Below are positions 45,084-54,089 of a stretch of 64,000 bases of DNA, piece after piece (the stretch's first letter is position 1; every line of letters begins with the position of its first letter). Made by a program: the position numbers and the translations under genes. Source of the DNA: UMGS1975 sp959600905 (lineage in GTDB: Bacteria > Bacillota > Clostridia > Christensenellales > QAND01); the NCBI GenBank assembly GCA_959600905.1, contig CAUGNO010000001.1:62001-126000 (forward strand), given 5' to 3'. The notes beneath the pieces were generated by a model. The model made no database searches and had not been told where the DNA came from. It saw only the letters and a program-made list of their open reading frames with translations.

Positions 45084-46139
45084 TTACTCCCTAAGCTTTA
45101 CTTTGCCTGCGGCCATTCTGCGTTTTTCATCGCTCATGGCCGCATAGTGTTTTCTCGTTGTATTTACATCTTTATTGCCAAGCACATCTGCAACAAGATA
45201 AATATCTCCTGTTTCGTAATTGAGCATTGTGCCGTAGGTAGAACGGAATTTATGCGGAGAAATCTTTTTCAAAGGTGTAACGATCTCAGCATATTTTTTT
45301 ACCAGCATTTGAATGGCCCTTTGGCTCATTCTTTTTTTCTGCATGGATAGAAACAGCGCATGCTCGGAACCCTGAACTGGAATGATGGTTTCTCGTACCG
45401 CAAGATAATCTTTCACAGCTTTTTCAACCTCTTCACCAAAGTATAAAATGACCCTGGCGCCGCCTTTCCGAGTAACCACAAAACTGTCTGCCGAGAAATC
45501 AAAATGCTCAATATCAAGCCCTACCAATTCAGAGATACGGATACCGGTGCCAAGCAACAATGTAAAAATAGCAACATCTCGAAGGCGTGTGATTTTGTGA
45601 TATTTTTGCTGTCGCTTTGTAAGATCCGTTCCTTTTTCTACCTCGTCCATCATTTTAGCCACCTCATCTGGCTCAAGCCGAATGATGGGTTTTTCCTTAA
45701 TTTTGGGCATATCAATCTTCTCAGCGATATTGGCAGGAATGCGTTCCATCTTATATAGATATTTGAAAAACGATTTAAGAGTAGCAATTTTACGTTTTTT
45801 GCCGGTATTTGTGTTCTCGTATTCTCGGCCGTCCTGTCCTTTATAATAATTCAAGTATTCCAGGTAACGCTCTAGGACAATGGGCTGAATGGACGCCAAT
45901 ACCTCATCGTTAATCTGTGTGAATGGCATTGCATAATACGGTTCTTCATTTTCAATTAAATAGTGGAAAAACAAGCGTAAATCATACGCGTAATTCAGCC
46001 GGGTAAGCACCGTTGTAGTAGGCTCAATGCCTCGAAAGAAATCTTGACAGCATGGAGGCAGCGTTTGTATCAATGTGCGCAAACGTTCCGTTCGCTGACG
46101 TGCAATTTTTGTATGATAAGAAATAGACGTATCTTTCAT
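45084..46139 (-). CDS. Tyrosine-type recombinase (XerC/D-like)
   Basis: 351-aa site-specific recombinase. N-terminal SAM-like core-binding domain (about 15-135) and C-terminal catalytic domain. Catalytic residues seen: Arg201 (GTGIRISEL), Lys225 (TRKGGA), His296 and Arg299 (HKFR) and Tyr332. The usual second His/Trp of LGH is Asn322 (LGNKDVNTTRKHY). No phage genes or att-like repeats are around it. A chromosomal housekeeping or accessory recombinase near lexA is known in Clostridia; its target site is unknown. Confidence 0.88.
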   Translation of the reverse strand: MKDTSISYHTKIARQRTERLRTLIQTLPPCCQDFFRGIEPTTTVLTRLNYAYDLRLFFHYLIENEEPYYAMPFTQINDEVLASIQPIVLERYLEYLNYYKGQDGREYENTNTGKKRKIATLKSFFKYLYKMERIPANIAEKIDMPKIKEKPIIRLEPDEVAKMMDEVEKGTDLTKRQQKYHKITRLRDVAIFTLLLGTGIRISELVGLDIEHFDFSADSFVVTRKGGARVILYFGEEVEKAVKDYLAVRETIIPVQGSEHALFLSMQKKRMSQRAIQMLVKKYAEIVTPLKKISPHKFRSTYGTMLNYETGDIYLVADVLGNKDVNTTRKHYAAMSDEKRRMAAGKVKLRE

Positions 46140-46178
46140 AAATAAAAAACCTCATTGATTGAGAAAACTATTATAATC

Positions 46179-46206
46179 ATCATAGCAAATATCGAAATTT
46201 TGTCAA
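46179..46206 (-). promoter_or_regulatory. Promoter of the tyrosine recombinase
   Basis: Minus strand TTGACA, 16-bp spacer, TATGAT, about 40 bp upstream of the start. Confidence 0.65.
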
Positions 46207-46251
46207 TAACTTTTCGTAAAACATGAGTTTTGCGCATAGTTATGGATTGGG

Positions 46252-46281
46252 AAAAAGGAGAGAACGCTACTTCTCTCCTTT
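46252..46281 (-). terminator. Terminator after rnhA
   Basis: Minus strand: 11-bp stem AAAGGAGAGAA / TTCTCTCCTTT with 6-nt loop and T-tract. Confidence 0.85.
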
Positions 46282-46288
46282 CTTCTCT

Positions 46289-46729
46289 TTATTTTCGATG
46301 TGAAGCGATTGCTCCAGTGGCCAATTTATCGGCACGATTGTTATAGGGATTATCTGCATGCCCCTTGACCTTGTGAAAACGAACTGTGTGATAATGCGTA
46401 AGCTCCAACAGCTTTTGCCAATAATCAATATTTTCCACCGGCTTTTTATCCGCCTTTTTCCATCCTCTCGCTTGCCAGCTTACCAGCCAATTTTTGGCGA
46501 AAGCGTTGTAAAGATATGCGCTGTCCGTATAGACATCCACATCACATGGCTCTTTTAAGATCGCCAAGCATTCTATACAGGCTTGAAGCTCCATCTTATT
46601 GTTTGTGGTATGCGGATCATACCCGCTCAGCTCTTTTTTATGGGCATTGTACATAAGAATGCCACCCCAGCCACCCGGGCCAGGATTCCCGCTGCACGCA
46701 CCATCGCAATAGATCGTTACTTTTTTCAC
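46289..46729 (-). CDS. rnhA: Ribonuclease HI
   Basis: Degrades RNA in RNA-DNA hybrids; 146 aa. The metal-binding carboxylates are present: Asp9 (YCDGACSGNPGPGG), Glu47 (NNKMEL), Asp69 (YTDSAY) and the C-terminal Asp in NNRADKLA. The handle region with GWKKADKKPVENIDYW is of the E. coli type. Transcribed after proC with an 18-bp gap. Confidence 0.95.
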   Translation of the reverse strand: MKKVTIYCDGACSGNPGPGGWGGILMYNAHKKELSGYDPHTTNNKMELQACIECLAILKEPCDVDVYTDSAYLYNAFAKNWLVSWQARGWKKADKKPVENIDYWQKLLELTHYHTVRFHKVKGHADNPYNNRADKLATGAIASHRK

Positions 46730-46747
46730 GTAATTTTCCCCTACTCC

Positions 46748-47575
46748 TTATAGCTGATTGAATTTTTCCGTGCAACGATCCACGCAATCCATCACGGCCG
46801 CGCGGAATCCGCGATCCTCCAAGGCCTGTACGGCTACGATGGTTGTTCCTGCGGGCGAACAGACAGCGTCCTTGAGCGCTCCCGGATGCTCTTTTGTCTC
46901 TAAGACCATCTTAGCTGCCCCTAAAACAGCCTGGGCTACCACACGATAGCCAATATGCCTAGGCAAGCCCCATTTGCAGGCGGCATCTGCCAAGGCCTCA
47001 ATATACATATACGTATAGGCTGGGCTACTCCCTGCAACTCCGGAAAAAATAGCGATATGCTTCTCTTCCAGCACCTCTACCTGGCCCATCTGCGCAAATA
47101 CGCTTTGAATATAGATGAATTCTTCTTCCGTCAAATCGTTTTCTGCACATAAGCAACTCATGCCTTCCCCAACAAGCAATGGTGTGTTGGGCATTACACG
47201 CAGAACACGCCCTTCGTTGCCTAAAGAGGCTTTTAGTTTTACATTGGTCCATCCTGCAACGATGGAAATGAACGCCTTAGAAGCGTTTACAGCAGGTCTA
47301 ATATCAACCATGACATCTCCCAAATACTGCGGTTTAACGGCAAGAAAAATAATATCACTCTTTTCCACCACTTCCCGGTTGGATTTCGCCGCAACAAATC
47401 CGATCTCTTTTGCCTTTTTCTCTAGCTTGTTGGGATCCAAAGCAGAAACGATGATATTTTCGGGCTTTGCAAGGCCAGAAGATAGCATGCCTTTATAAAT
47501 GGCACTTGCCATATTGCCATTGCCAATGAACCCGATTTTCTTTTCAATGCTCATACCTTTTGCTTCGATACTCAT
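46748..47575 (-). CDS. proC: Pyrroline-5-carboxylate reductase
   Basis: Last step of proline synthesis; about 275 aa. NAD(P)-binding IGFIGNGNMASAIYKG, AVKPQYLGDVM, RVMPNTPLLVGEGMS, and the C-terminal signature GALKDAVCSPAGTTIVAVQALEDRGFRAAVMD. Two in-frame ATGs (47575 and 47554) can serve as start; each has a purine-rich tract upstream, and the longer is shown. Confidence 0.93.
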   Translation of the reverse strand: MSIEAKGMSIEKKIGFIGNGNMASAIYKGMLSSGLAKPENIIVSALDPNKLEKKAKEIGFVAAKSNREVVEKSDIIFLAVKPQYLGDVMVDIRPAVNASKAFISIVAGWTNVKLKASLGNEGRVLRVMPNTPLLVGEGMSCLCAENDLTEEEFIYIQSVFAQMGQVEVLEEKHIAIFSGVAGSSPAYTYMYIEALADAACKWGLPRHIGYRVVAQAVLGAAKMVLETKEHPGALKDAVCSPAGTTIVAVQALEDRGFRAAVMDCVDRCTEKFNQL

Positions 47576-47675
47576 TTACCCCGCTTCCTTTCTTTAGGAC
47601 AGAATTTACAATGTGCCTTTATTATATCTGCTTGCAGAAGGTAAAGCAAGATGAGGAAGAAATGCAAAAGTGTTC

Positions 47676-47704
47676 TTGACGAAATACAAAAAAAATGATA
47701 ACAT
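47676..47704 (+). promoter_or_regulatory. Promoter of tRNA-Trp
   Basis: TTGACG, 17-bp spacer, TAACAT, 15 bp before the tRNA. Confidence 0.7.
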
Positions 47705-47719
47705 ATTCTCGTTTGATTT

Positions 47720-47793
47720 AGGGGTATGGTGTAACGGTAGCACGAAGGTCTCCAAAACCTTTTGCGAGGGTTCAAATCCTTCTACCCCTGCCA
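47720..47793 (+). tRNA. tRNA-Trp (CCA)
   Basis: 74 nt; acceptor AGGGGTA/TACCCCT, anticodon loop CTCCAAA (CCA), discriminator G, encoded CCA. Solitary gene on the + strand between proC and rny. Confidence 0.95.
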
Positions 47794-47794
47794 A

Positions 47795-47819
47795 AAATCC
47801 CATTTTTGGGATTTTTCTT
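47795..47819 (+). terminator. Terminator after tRNA-Trp
   Basis: AAATCCC-ATTTTT-GGGATTT followed by TTCTTTTTT. Confidence 0.8.
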
Positions 47820-47833
47820 TTTTATGCATAAGA

Positions 47834-47871
47834 AAAGGGTGCCAATCAGCAACTGCTGATTGGCACCCTTT
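47834..47871 (-). terminator. Terminator after rny
   Basis: Perfect 17-bp stem AAAGGGTGCCAATCAGC / GCTGATTGGCACCCTTT with tetraloop; the minus-strand tail reads TCTTATG after TTT. Confidence 0.85.
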
Positions 47872-47883
47872 AAATTTCTATTT

Positions 47884-49425
47884 TTACTTTGCAAAATCCA
47901 CGGCACGGGTTTCCCGAATCACATTGATTTTAATCTGTCCCGGATAATCAAGCTCTTGCTCAATTTTCTTTGCAATATCCCTTGCCACAAGGATCATCGT
48001 TTCATCGGTAACATTCTCCGGCTTCACCATAATGCGAATCTCTCTACCGGCCTGAATGGCAAATGAACGCTCTACGCCATCAAACGAATTGGCAATTTCC
48101 TCCAGCTTTTCAAGACGTTTGATATAGTTTTCCAACGATTCCCGCCTGGCGCCCGGACGTGCAGCGCTGATGGCATCTGCCGCCTGTACCAAGACCGCCT
48201 CCAATGTGGTAGCTTCCACGTCGCCGTGATGTGCCGCAATACAGAGCTGAACATCTGCATTTTCACGATATTTTTTTGCAAGATCAACGCCGATCTGTGC
48301 ATGCGGCCCTTCAATCTCATGATCAGCGGCCTTGCCGATATCATGCAGCAAACCGCCACGCTTTGCCAGAGCCACGTTCCCACCCAGCTCAGAGGCCATT
48401 AGCCCAGCAATATGAGAAACCTCAAGGCTGTGCTTTAGTACGTTTTGTCCGTAGCTTGTACGGAATTTCAAACGGCCGAGCAGTTTCAAAAGCTCCGGAT
48501 GAACACCATGGATACCAGCATCGAATAGGGCCTGCTCGCCAGCTTCGCGAATCTGCTGATCCACTTCCTTGCGTGCTTTTTCTACCATTTCTTCGATGCG
48601 GGCAGGATGAATGCGGCCATCTTGAATCAGCCTTTCCAAAGCAATGCGGGCAATCTCTCGACGAACAGGATCAAAACCGGACAAAATGACGGCTTCCGGC
48701 GTATCGTCAATGATAAGATCAATACCGGTTGCCGTTTCCAGCGCCCGGATATTTCTACCCTCTCTACCAATGATCCGCCCTTTCATATCATCGCTGGGCA
48801 GATGCACCACAGATACGGTACTTTCCGCTACATGATCCGCTGCACAACGCTGAATGGCCAGCCCAATGATATTGCGGGCGCGTTTCTCTCCTTCCTCTTT
48901 TGCCTTTTGTTCAATTTCGCGTACCAAAAGGGCGGCATCATGCCTTGCATCGCCCTCAATAGAGCTGATTAGCACTTCTTTGGCTTCTTCACGGCTCATC
49001 CCCGAGATGCGTTCCAAGTCGTCCAACTGTTTTTTGAATAGTACTTCCAGCTCATCCCGCCGTTTTTGCAGATCGCGCTGGCCGTTGTTCAACTGCTGTT
49101 CTTTCTTTTCTGCCGCATCCAGCTTACGATCCAAAGACTCCTCTTTTTGGATCAATCTGCGCTCACTGCGCTGCAATTCAGAGCGGCGCTCTTTCATTTC
49201 TCTGTCCAGGTCGCTTCTTAATTGATGGACTTCCTCTTTTGTTTCAAGCAATGTTTCCTTTTTTAAGGCCTCTGCTCGTCTTTGTGCTTCATCGATCATT
49301 TTGCGAACAGCCTCTTCCGCTTGTTGCGTTTTGGCTTCTGCTATGCGTTTACGATAAACGTAACCGCCTGCCAGACCAATGACGAGCGCGGCCAGTGCGC
49401 AAAGGCACACAATAAACCACTCCAT
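47884..49425 (-). CDS. rny: Ribonuclease Y
   Basis: 513-aa membrane-anchored endoribonuclease that starts mRNA decay. N-terminal membrane helix (MEWFIVCLCALAALVIGLAGG), long coiled coil (about 25-195), KH domain (GRIIGREGRNIRALE, near 215) and HD domain (LLHDIGKAADHE, near 360). Start ATG 49425 behind GGAGGGG; a longer in-frame extension is not supported. It follows recA on the same strand after a terminator. Confidence 0.95.
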   Translation of the reverse strand: MEWFIVCLCALAALVIGLAGGYVYRKRIAEAKTQQAEEAVRKMIDEAQRRAEALKKETLLETKEEVHQLRSDLDREMKERRSELQRSERRLIQKEESLDRKLDAAEKKEQQLNNGQRDLQKRRDELEVLFKKQLDDLERISGMSREEAKEVLISSIEGDARHDAALLVREIEQKAKEEGEKRARNIIGLAIQRCAADHVAESTVSVVHLPSDDMKGRIIGREGRNIRALETATGIDLIIDDTPEAVILSGFDPVRREIARIALERLIQDGRIHPARIEEMVEKARKEVDQQIREAGEQALFDAGIHGVHPELLKLLGRLKFRTSYGQNVLKHSLEVSHIAGLMASELGGNVALAKRGGLLHDIGKAADHEIEGPHAQIGVDLAKKYRENADVQLCIAAHHGDVEATTLEAVLVQAADAISAARPGARRESLENYIKRLEKLEEIANSFDGVERSFAIQAGREIRIMVKPENVTDETMILVARDIAKKIEQELDYPGQIKINVIRETRAVDFAK

Positions 49426-49523
49426 GGTTCCCCTCCAGATGTATGTTAAACGAGCCTGTCCTATATCGCTATTGCCCATAGAACAAACATGTGTTCACCA
49501 AATCATTGTAACGGAAAACGCAT

Positions 49524-49553
49524 AAAAAAACAAGGTAGGCTTTTGCCTACCTT
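49524..49553 (-). terminator. Terminator after recA
   Basis: Stem AAGGTAGGC / GCCTACCTT with TTTT loop; on the minus strand a run of seven T follows. Confidence 0.9.
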
Positions 49554-49566
49554 ATATTTGCTGGCG

Positions 49567-50586
49567 TTAAATCTCCTGTGGAATATCCTCTTCGGACTCC
49601 GGTTGGGGGTTCATCGTAGCACGCACTTTGGCCTCGATTTCATTGCAAAGCTCTGGATTATCCTTTAAGAATTGGCGGGCATTTTCTTTTCCTTGGGCAA
49701 TTCTGGTATCATTGTATGCAAACCAACTGCCGCTTTTTTGCACGATATCACGGGCAACCGCCATATCCAAAACAGAACCCTCCCTGGAAATTCCTTCGCC
49801 ATAAATCATATCAAATTCAGCTTGCTTGAAAGGAGGTGCAACCTTATTTTTAACAACTTTTACACGAGTTCTATTTCCTACAAATTCTGTGCCTTGCTTG
49901 AGCTGCTCGATTTTGCGGATATCCAAGCGAATGCTGGCATAAAACTTTAGTGCTTTTCCGCCCGTTGTCACCTCTGGATTGCCAAACATAACGCCAACTT
50001 TTTCGCGCAACTGATTGATAAAGATAACAATCGTATTGGATTTGCTAATGGCACTTGTCAGCTTTCTAAGAGCCTGGCTCATCAATCTAGCTTGGAGACC
50101 TACATGGGAGTCCCCCATATCCCCTTCAATTTCGGCCTTGGGAACCAAAGCGGCTACGGAATCCACTACGATAACGTCAATGGCCCCGCTGCGCACCAAT
50201 GATTCACAGATTTCCAATGCCTGCTCGCCTGTATCTGGCTGGGAAATATACAGTTCATCGATATCCACACCTAAGGCCTTGGCATAAACAGGATCCAATG
50301 CGTGCTCTGCATCGATGAACGCTGCAATGCCTCCCCCCTTTTGCGCCTCTGCAATGGTATGGAGGGCTACTGTCGTTTTACCGGAAGATTCCGGCCCGTA
50401 GATCTCAATGATGCGTCCGCGCGGAAAACCGCCGACGCCAAGCGCAAAATCCAATTCCAGGCAGCCGGTAGAGATTACCTCAATGCCCTGGTTTACGCTC
50501 TTTTCGCCTAATTTCATCACAGCGCCCTTGCCAAACTGTTTTTCGATTTGGCTGAGCGCCATGTCCAATGCTTTTTGTTTTTCCAT
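49567..50586 (-). CDS. recA: Recombinase RecA
   Basis: Strand-exchange protein and LexA co-protease, 339 aa. Walker A GPESSGKTT (about 65-73), Walker B VIVVDSVAAL, and the L2 loop region FINQLREKVGVMFGNPEVTTGG. ATG preceded by AAGGGGG. Its promoter carries a LexA box, so it is SOS-induced. Confidence 0.98.
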   Translation of the reverse strand: MEKQKALDMALSQIEKQFGKGAVMKLGEKSVNQGIEVISTGCLELDFALGVGGFPRGRIIEIYGPESSGKTTVALHTIAEAQKGGGIAAFIDAEHALDPVYAKALGVDIDELYISQPDTGEQALEICESLVRSGAIDVIVVDSVAALVPKAEIEGDMGDSHVGLQARLMSQALRKLTSAISKSNTIVIFINQLREKVGVMFGNPEVTTGGKALKFYASIRLDIRKIEQLKQGTEFVGNRTRVKVVKNKVAPPFKQAEFDMIYGEGISREGSVLDMAVARDIVQKSGSWFAYNDTRIAQGKENARQFLKDNPELCNEIEAKVRATMNPQPESEEDIPQEI

Positions 50587-50608
50587 GGTCCAACCCCCTT
50601 ATGAGCCA

Positions 50609-50637
50609 AGTATATCATACGAACAAATGTTCTTCAA
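50609..50637 (-). promoter_or_regulatory. recA promoter with LexA box in the spacer
   Basis: Minus strand TTGAAG, 17 bp, TATACT; SOS box CGAACAAATGTTCT at 50620-50633. It lies immediately beyond the cinA stop. Confidence 0.9.
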
Positions 50638-50638
50638 G

Positions 50639-51892
50639 TTATTTTTGTATTTCTTTTTCCAGCAATCTTAACCGTAGCATATTCAGTGCATTGCGTACAG
50701 CTCTTTCCCGATTTCGAGTACGATCGGAAGAAAACTCAAATTTCTTGGCAGATACATGGTCTCTGTCTGCCAACCCAATCCATACGGTACCGACAGGTTT
50801 TCCCTCCACAGCGCCGTCAGGCCCTGCAATCCCCGTGATTGAAAGCGCATAATCAGCATCGCAGTTTTCCCTGGCACCTTGGGCCATTTCTTTGGCCGTC
50901 TGCTCACTCACGGCACCATATTTTGATAAAGTGTCTTTGCTGACGTGCAGCAGACGATGCTTGGCTTCGTTGGTATAGCTTACAATGCCTTCCTTAAAAT
51001 ACGCAGAACTCCCTGCATCATGAATGAGCAAAGAACTCAGCCATCCACCGGAACAGCTTTCTGCAACAGACACAGTTTCTCCCCTTTTTTTCAAAAGATC
51101 GCCAACCACGGTTTCCAACGCTTTTTTACCAACTGTATAAACTGCGTTGCCCAGAATATCCCTTATTTTAGCTTCTACCGGTGCAATCAAAGCTTCCGCC
51201 TCTCGCTCGCCTTTACATTTTGCTGTGATACGAATTTGCACCTCACTAGGGCTGCAATAAGTCGCCAAGGAAGGATTGCTTTGCTCTTCGATTACCTCTT
51301 GCAAAAGATCTGCTACACGGCTTTCCCCTAAACCAACCACGCGGAGATAATGAGAAACTAGCACATCGCTACAAAATTGTTGTAAATAGGGTTTGGCATA
51401 CTGGGTAAACATATGCTTCATCTCAAACGGAGGCCCTGGCATCACGATAGCATGCTTCCCGTTTTGATGCATGATACAGCCTGGTGCTGTGCCTTTCGGA
51501 TTTGGCATAATGATGCCATCCTTGGCCATAGGCAGCATAGCCTGTTTTCGGTTGTTTTGCGTCATAGGCTGTCCAATACGCGCAAAAAAGCCCTGAATCG
51601 CTTCGAGTGATGGCTGGTGTAAAACCAAAGGAATGCCCAGTTGCTCTGCCATCATTTCCTTTGTTATATCGTCCTCTGTGGGGCCTAAGCCGCCCGTTGT
51701 TATCACAATATCGCTTCTGGACAGAGCCAATGCAAAGGCCTGCTTCATACGCTCAGGATTATCCCCTACGGTTGATTTATAGTAGACATCAAATCCCATG
51801 GCATTCAATTCTTGGGATAGGTACTGCGAGTTGGTATCCAGTATCTGCCCCATTAGCAATTCTGTTCCCACAGAGATCAATTCCGCAATCAT
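50639..51892 (-). CDS. cinA: CinA-like competence/damage protein
   Basis: 417-aa two-domain protein. The N-terminal MoaB/MogA-like domain (IAELISVGTELLMGQILDTNSQYLS, TTGGLGPTEDD) acts on ADP-ribose-type compounds. The C-terminal CinA amidohydrolase domain is the NMN deamidase type (SVAESCSGGWLSSLL, SITGIAGPDGAVEGKPVGTVWIGL). Positioned pgsA-cinA-recA as in Bacillus. Confidence 0.94.
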   Translation of the reverse strand: MIAELISVGTELLMGQILDTNSQYLSQELNAMGFDVYYKSTVGDNPERMKQAFALALSRSDIVITTGGLGPTEDDITKEMMAEQLGIPLVLHQPSLEAIQGFFARIGQPMTQNNRKQAMLPMAKDGIIMPNPKGTAPGCIMHQNGKHAIVMPGPPFEMKHMFTQYAKPYLQQFCSDVLVSHYLRVVGLGESRVADLLQEVIEEQSNPSLATYCSPSEVQIRITAKCKGEREAEALIAPVEAKIRDILGNAVYTVGKKALETVVGDLLKKRGETVSVAESCSGGWLSSLLIHDAGSSAYFKEGIVSYTNEAKHRLLHVSKDTLSKYGAVSEQTAKEMAQGARENCDADYALSITGIAGPDGAVEGKPVGTVWIGLADRDHVSAKKFEFSSDRTRNRERAVRNALNMLRLRLLEKEIQK

Positions 51893-51907
51893 CTGGTGAT
51901 CCTTCCT

Positions 51908-52771
51908 TTAACTCCTCAATTTTGGCTTGGCGATGATCCATAGGTCAACAGCGCTCAACAATGTGACCGTCAGGGTAATGTAAATCAGCACGGTGGTCAA
52001 GGTATTCTGCATGAACAACAGAAGGATAAACGTAACCAGCTGTAAAAAGCCTTTTAATAGCCCAGAAAAACGAATGGGAAGCGTTCTTCCATCTGCAGCG
52101 GAGGTTACGCGCAATGCGCTTGTTACATGATCTCTGCCAATAAAGCACATGGCCAAGATCGCAGACAAAGCACCGATCCCCGTCAAATAAAAGACCAAAT
52201 AGCTCAAAACCAGCTTATCGATAAACCCTACGATAAACGAGCGGGTGCAGGTCCTATCTTTGCCAAACAGCGAGCGGTTCGCGCCGACATACTCGAATAG
52301 GCTCCACAACGTCGTAAGACAGGCAGCCCCCATTACAATATGGGCTGCAAGCTGCCATTCAAACAGATACAACACATAGGCTACCAGCTGCAATACAGTT
52401 TTGATTTTACCACTATTCATGGCAGCCAGAATAAATCCACGTTCCGCCGCTACTACACGCAGAGAGTTTACCACTACATCCCTTGTGATTAAGATCATCG
52501 CAACCCAAGAGGGCATCTTGCCCCATGCAACGATGACAACCATGGCAGCTGTTGTCAATAGCTTGTCGGCAATGGGGTCAATCAGCTTTCCAAAGTCCGA
52601 AACTTGGTTATACCTACGGGCGATCTGCCCATCGATACAATCCGTCAAAGAAGCAACGATAAAAATACCAGCCGCCCAGAGGTTCCAGTGTGGAAAACCT
52701 ATGGCCGCGATGATAACGAATAGAGGCGCCAGAATAATTCTGGCAATGGTAAACTTACTGGCTAACGTCAT
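51908..52771 (-). CDS. pgsA: CDP-diacylglycerol-glycerol-3-phosphate 3-phosphatidyltransferase with duplicated C-terminal part
   Basis: Makes phosphatidylglycerol-phosphate. 287 aa, about 100 longer than usual PgsA. The full CDP-alcohol phosphotransferase motif is in the first part (D44, D47, G48, A51, R52, G61, D65, D69). Residues 182-277 repeat residues 66-161: RD...SLRV..AE.G...GKIK..LQLV at 97-137 aligns without gaps to 213-253 with about 19 of 41 identities. The repeat lacks the catalytic DG-AR motif. Start ATG 52771 (GGGAGAAG upstream) overlaps the end of rimO by 17 bp. Confidence 0.88.
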   Translation of the reverse strand: MTLASKFTIARIILAPLFVIIAAIGFPHWNLWAAGIFIVASLTDCIDGQIARRYNQVSDFGKLIDPIADKLLTTAAMVVIVAWGKMPSWVAMILITRDVVVNSLRVVAAERGFILAAMNSGKIKTVLQLVAYVLYLFEWQLAAHIVMGAACLTTLWSLFEYVGANRSLFGKDRTCTRSFIVGFIDKLVLSYLVFYLTGIGALSAILAMCFIGRDHVTSALRVTSAADGRTLPIRFSGLLKGFLQLVTFILLLFMQNTLTTVLIYITLTVTLLSAVDLWIIAKPKLRS

Positions 52772-54089
52772 TGATCGCTTCTCCCATCCAATCATATTCA
52801 TTTGCCTGTACGATTTTACAGGGGACAATTTGCCCCAATATCAAAGGCACCGGGCTGGAAATATAAGTAACGCCGTCTACCTCCGGCGCTTGGCTTTCTG
52901 CCCTGCCCACATACATACAAATATCTTCATCGTATTCTTCGATGATCACTTGCTTGATTTGGCCAACTGCCTTTTGCATATAAGCCTTAGAGATAGGCTG
53001 CTGAGCCAAAAGCAGCTGTCCCCGCCTGCCTTCCTTGGTACGCTTAGGAATCTGGTTTGGCATTTTAGCGGCGCGTGTTCCCTCCTCTTTGGAATACGCA
53101 AATGCCCCCACATGAGAAAAATACCCTTGCTTTACAAAATCGGCCAGTTCTTCGAATTGCTCCGATGTCTCTCCCGGAAATCCGGTGATGAAAGTAGTGC
53201 GCAGGGTAAATTCTTTCCCCGTATCATGGATTTTTGCCAATAGCTCACGCAGCTTTTTTTGCGTAGTGGGCCTGCCCATTGCGCGCAAAATTTCATCATT
53301 TACATGCTGAAGCGGCAGATCCAAATACGGTAAAATACTTTTGCTTTTTACAATGGTAGACAGCAGCTCATCCGTAATCCGTTCAGGATATGCATATAGA
53401 ATACGAACCCACTGTGCGCCCAATGTGTCAATTTTTTGCAACAATTTTGAAAGGCAGAAGTCTCCGTATAGATCCTTCCCATAATACGAGGTATCCTGTG
53501 CAATTAGCACAATTTCCTTCACCCCATCGGCAATCAGCTGTTTACATTCCTCAACGATTTCTTCCATGGGTCTGCTGCGATACGGTCCACGGATGGATGG
53601 GATCGCACAGTAGGCACATGCATGATCGCACCCCTCAGCAATACGAACATAGGCCAAGTGCTTCGGCGTGGTACGCACTCGGCCTAATGGAAGCGCTGCT
53701 CGCTCCACAAATTCTGCAATATGCTCTCCTTCAAACATGCGGTTTACAATATCAACGATTTTCCCGTATTGGTTTACCCCTACAAAAGCATCTACCTCAG
53801 GCAACTCACGAGCCAATTCGTCGCGGTATCGCTCCGGAAGACAGCCGGTAACCAGCAGTTTACACCCCTCTTTTCGGGATTTGATCTCTGCGGCCTGCAA
53901 AATTGCATCTATGGATTCTTCCTTGGCACTTTGTATAAAAGAACAAGTATTGACAATCAGCAGATCAGCTTGATCTAGCTCCTCTGTAATCTCAAATCCA
54001 TTTTGTAGCAAGGCATACAACATACCCTCCGTATCCAAACGATTCTTGCTACAGCCCAATGAGATCACACCAAGCAATTTATTCTTCAT
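52755..54089 (-). CDS. rimO: Ribosomal protein S12 methylthiotransferase RimO
   Basis: Radical-SAM methylthiotransferase, about 444 aa, paralogue of MiaB. N-terminal LGCSKNRLDTEGML and NTCSFIQSAKEES cysteines, radical-SAM CDHACAYCAIPSIRG, C-terminal TRAM domain. ATG 54089 has GAGGCGG upstream; an ATG at 54101 is also possible. Overlaps the end of ftsK and the start of pgsA. Confidence 0.93.
   Translation of the reverse strand: MKNKLLGVISLGCSKNRLDTEGMLYALLQNGFEITEELDQADLLIVNTCSFIQSAKEESIDAILQAAEIKSRKEGCKLLVTGCLPERYRDELARELPEVDAFVGVNQYGKIVDIVNRMFEGEHIAEFVERAALPLGRVRTTPKHLAYVRIAEGCDHACAYCAIPSIRGPYRSRPMEEIVEECKQLIADGVKEIVLIAQDTSYYGKDLYGDFCLSKLLQKIDTLGAQWVRILYAYPERITDELLSTIVKSKSILPYLDLPLQHVNDEILRAMGRPTTQKKLRELLAKIHDTGKEFTLRTTFITGFPGETSEQFEELADFVKQGYFSHVGAFAYSKEEGTRAAKMPNQIPKRTKEGRRGQLLLAQQPISKAYMQKAVGQIKQVIIEEYDEDICMYVGRAESQAPEVDGVTYISSPVPLILGQIVPCKIVQANEYDWMGEAINDVSQ

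Noticed and set aside
45084..47793. Tyrosine recombinase plus tRNA-Trp as an integrated element
   Set aside because: They are 1.6 kb apart with housekeeping genes rnhA and proC between them. No duplicated tRNA 3' end or phage genes were seen.
48607..49225. Overlapping + strand open frames opposite rny
   Set aside because: They are produced by the biased codon pattern of the coiled-coil region of RNase Y; no start signals.
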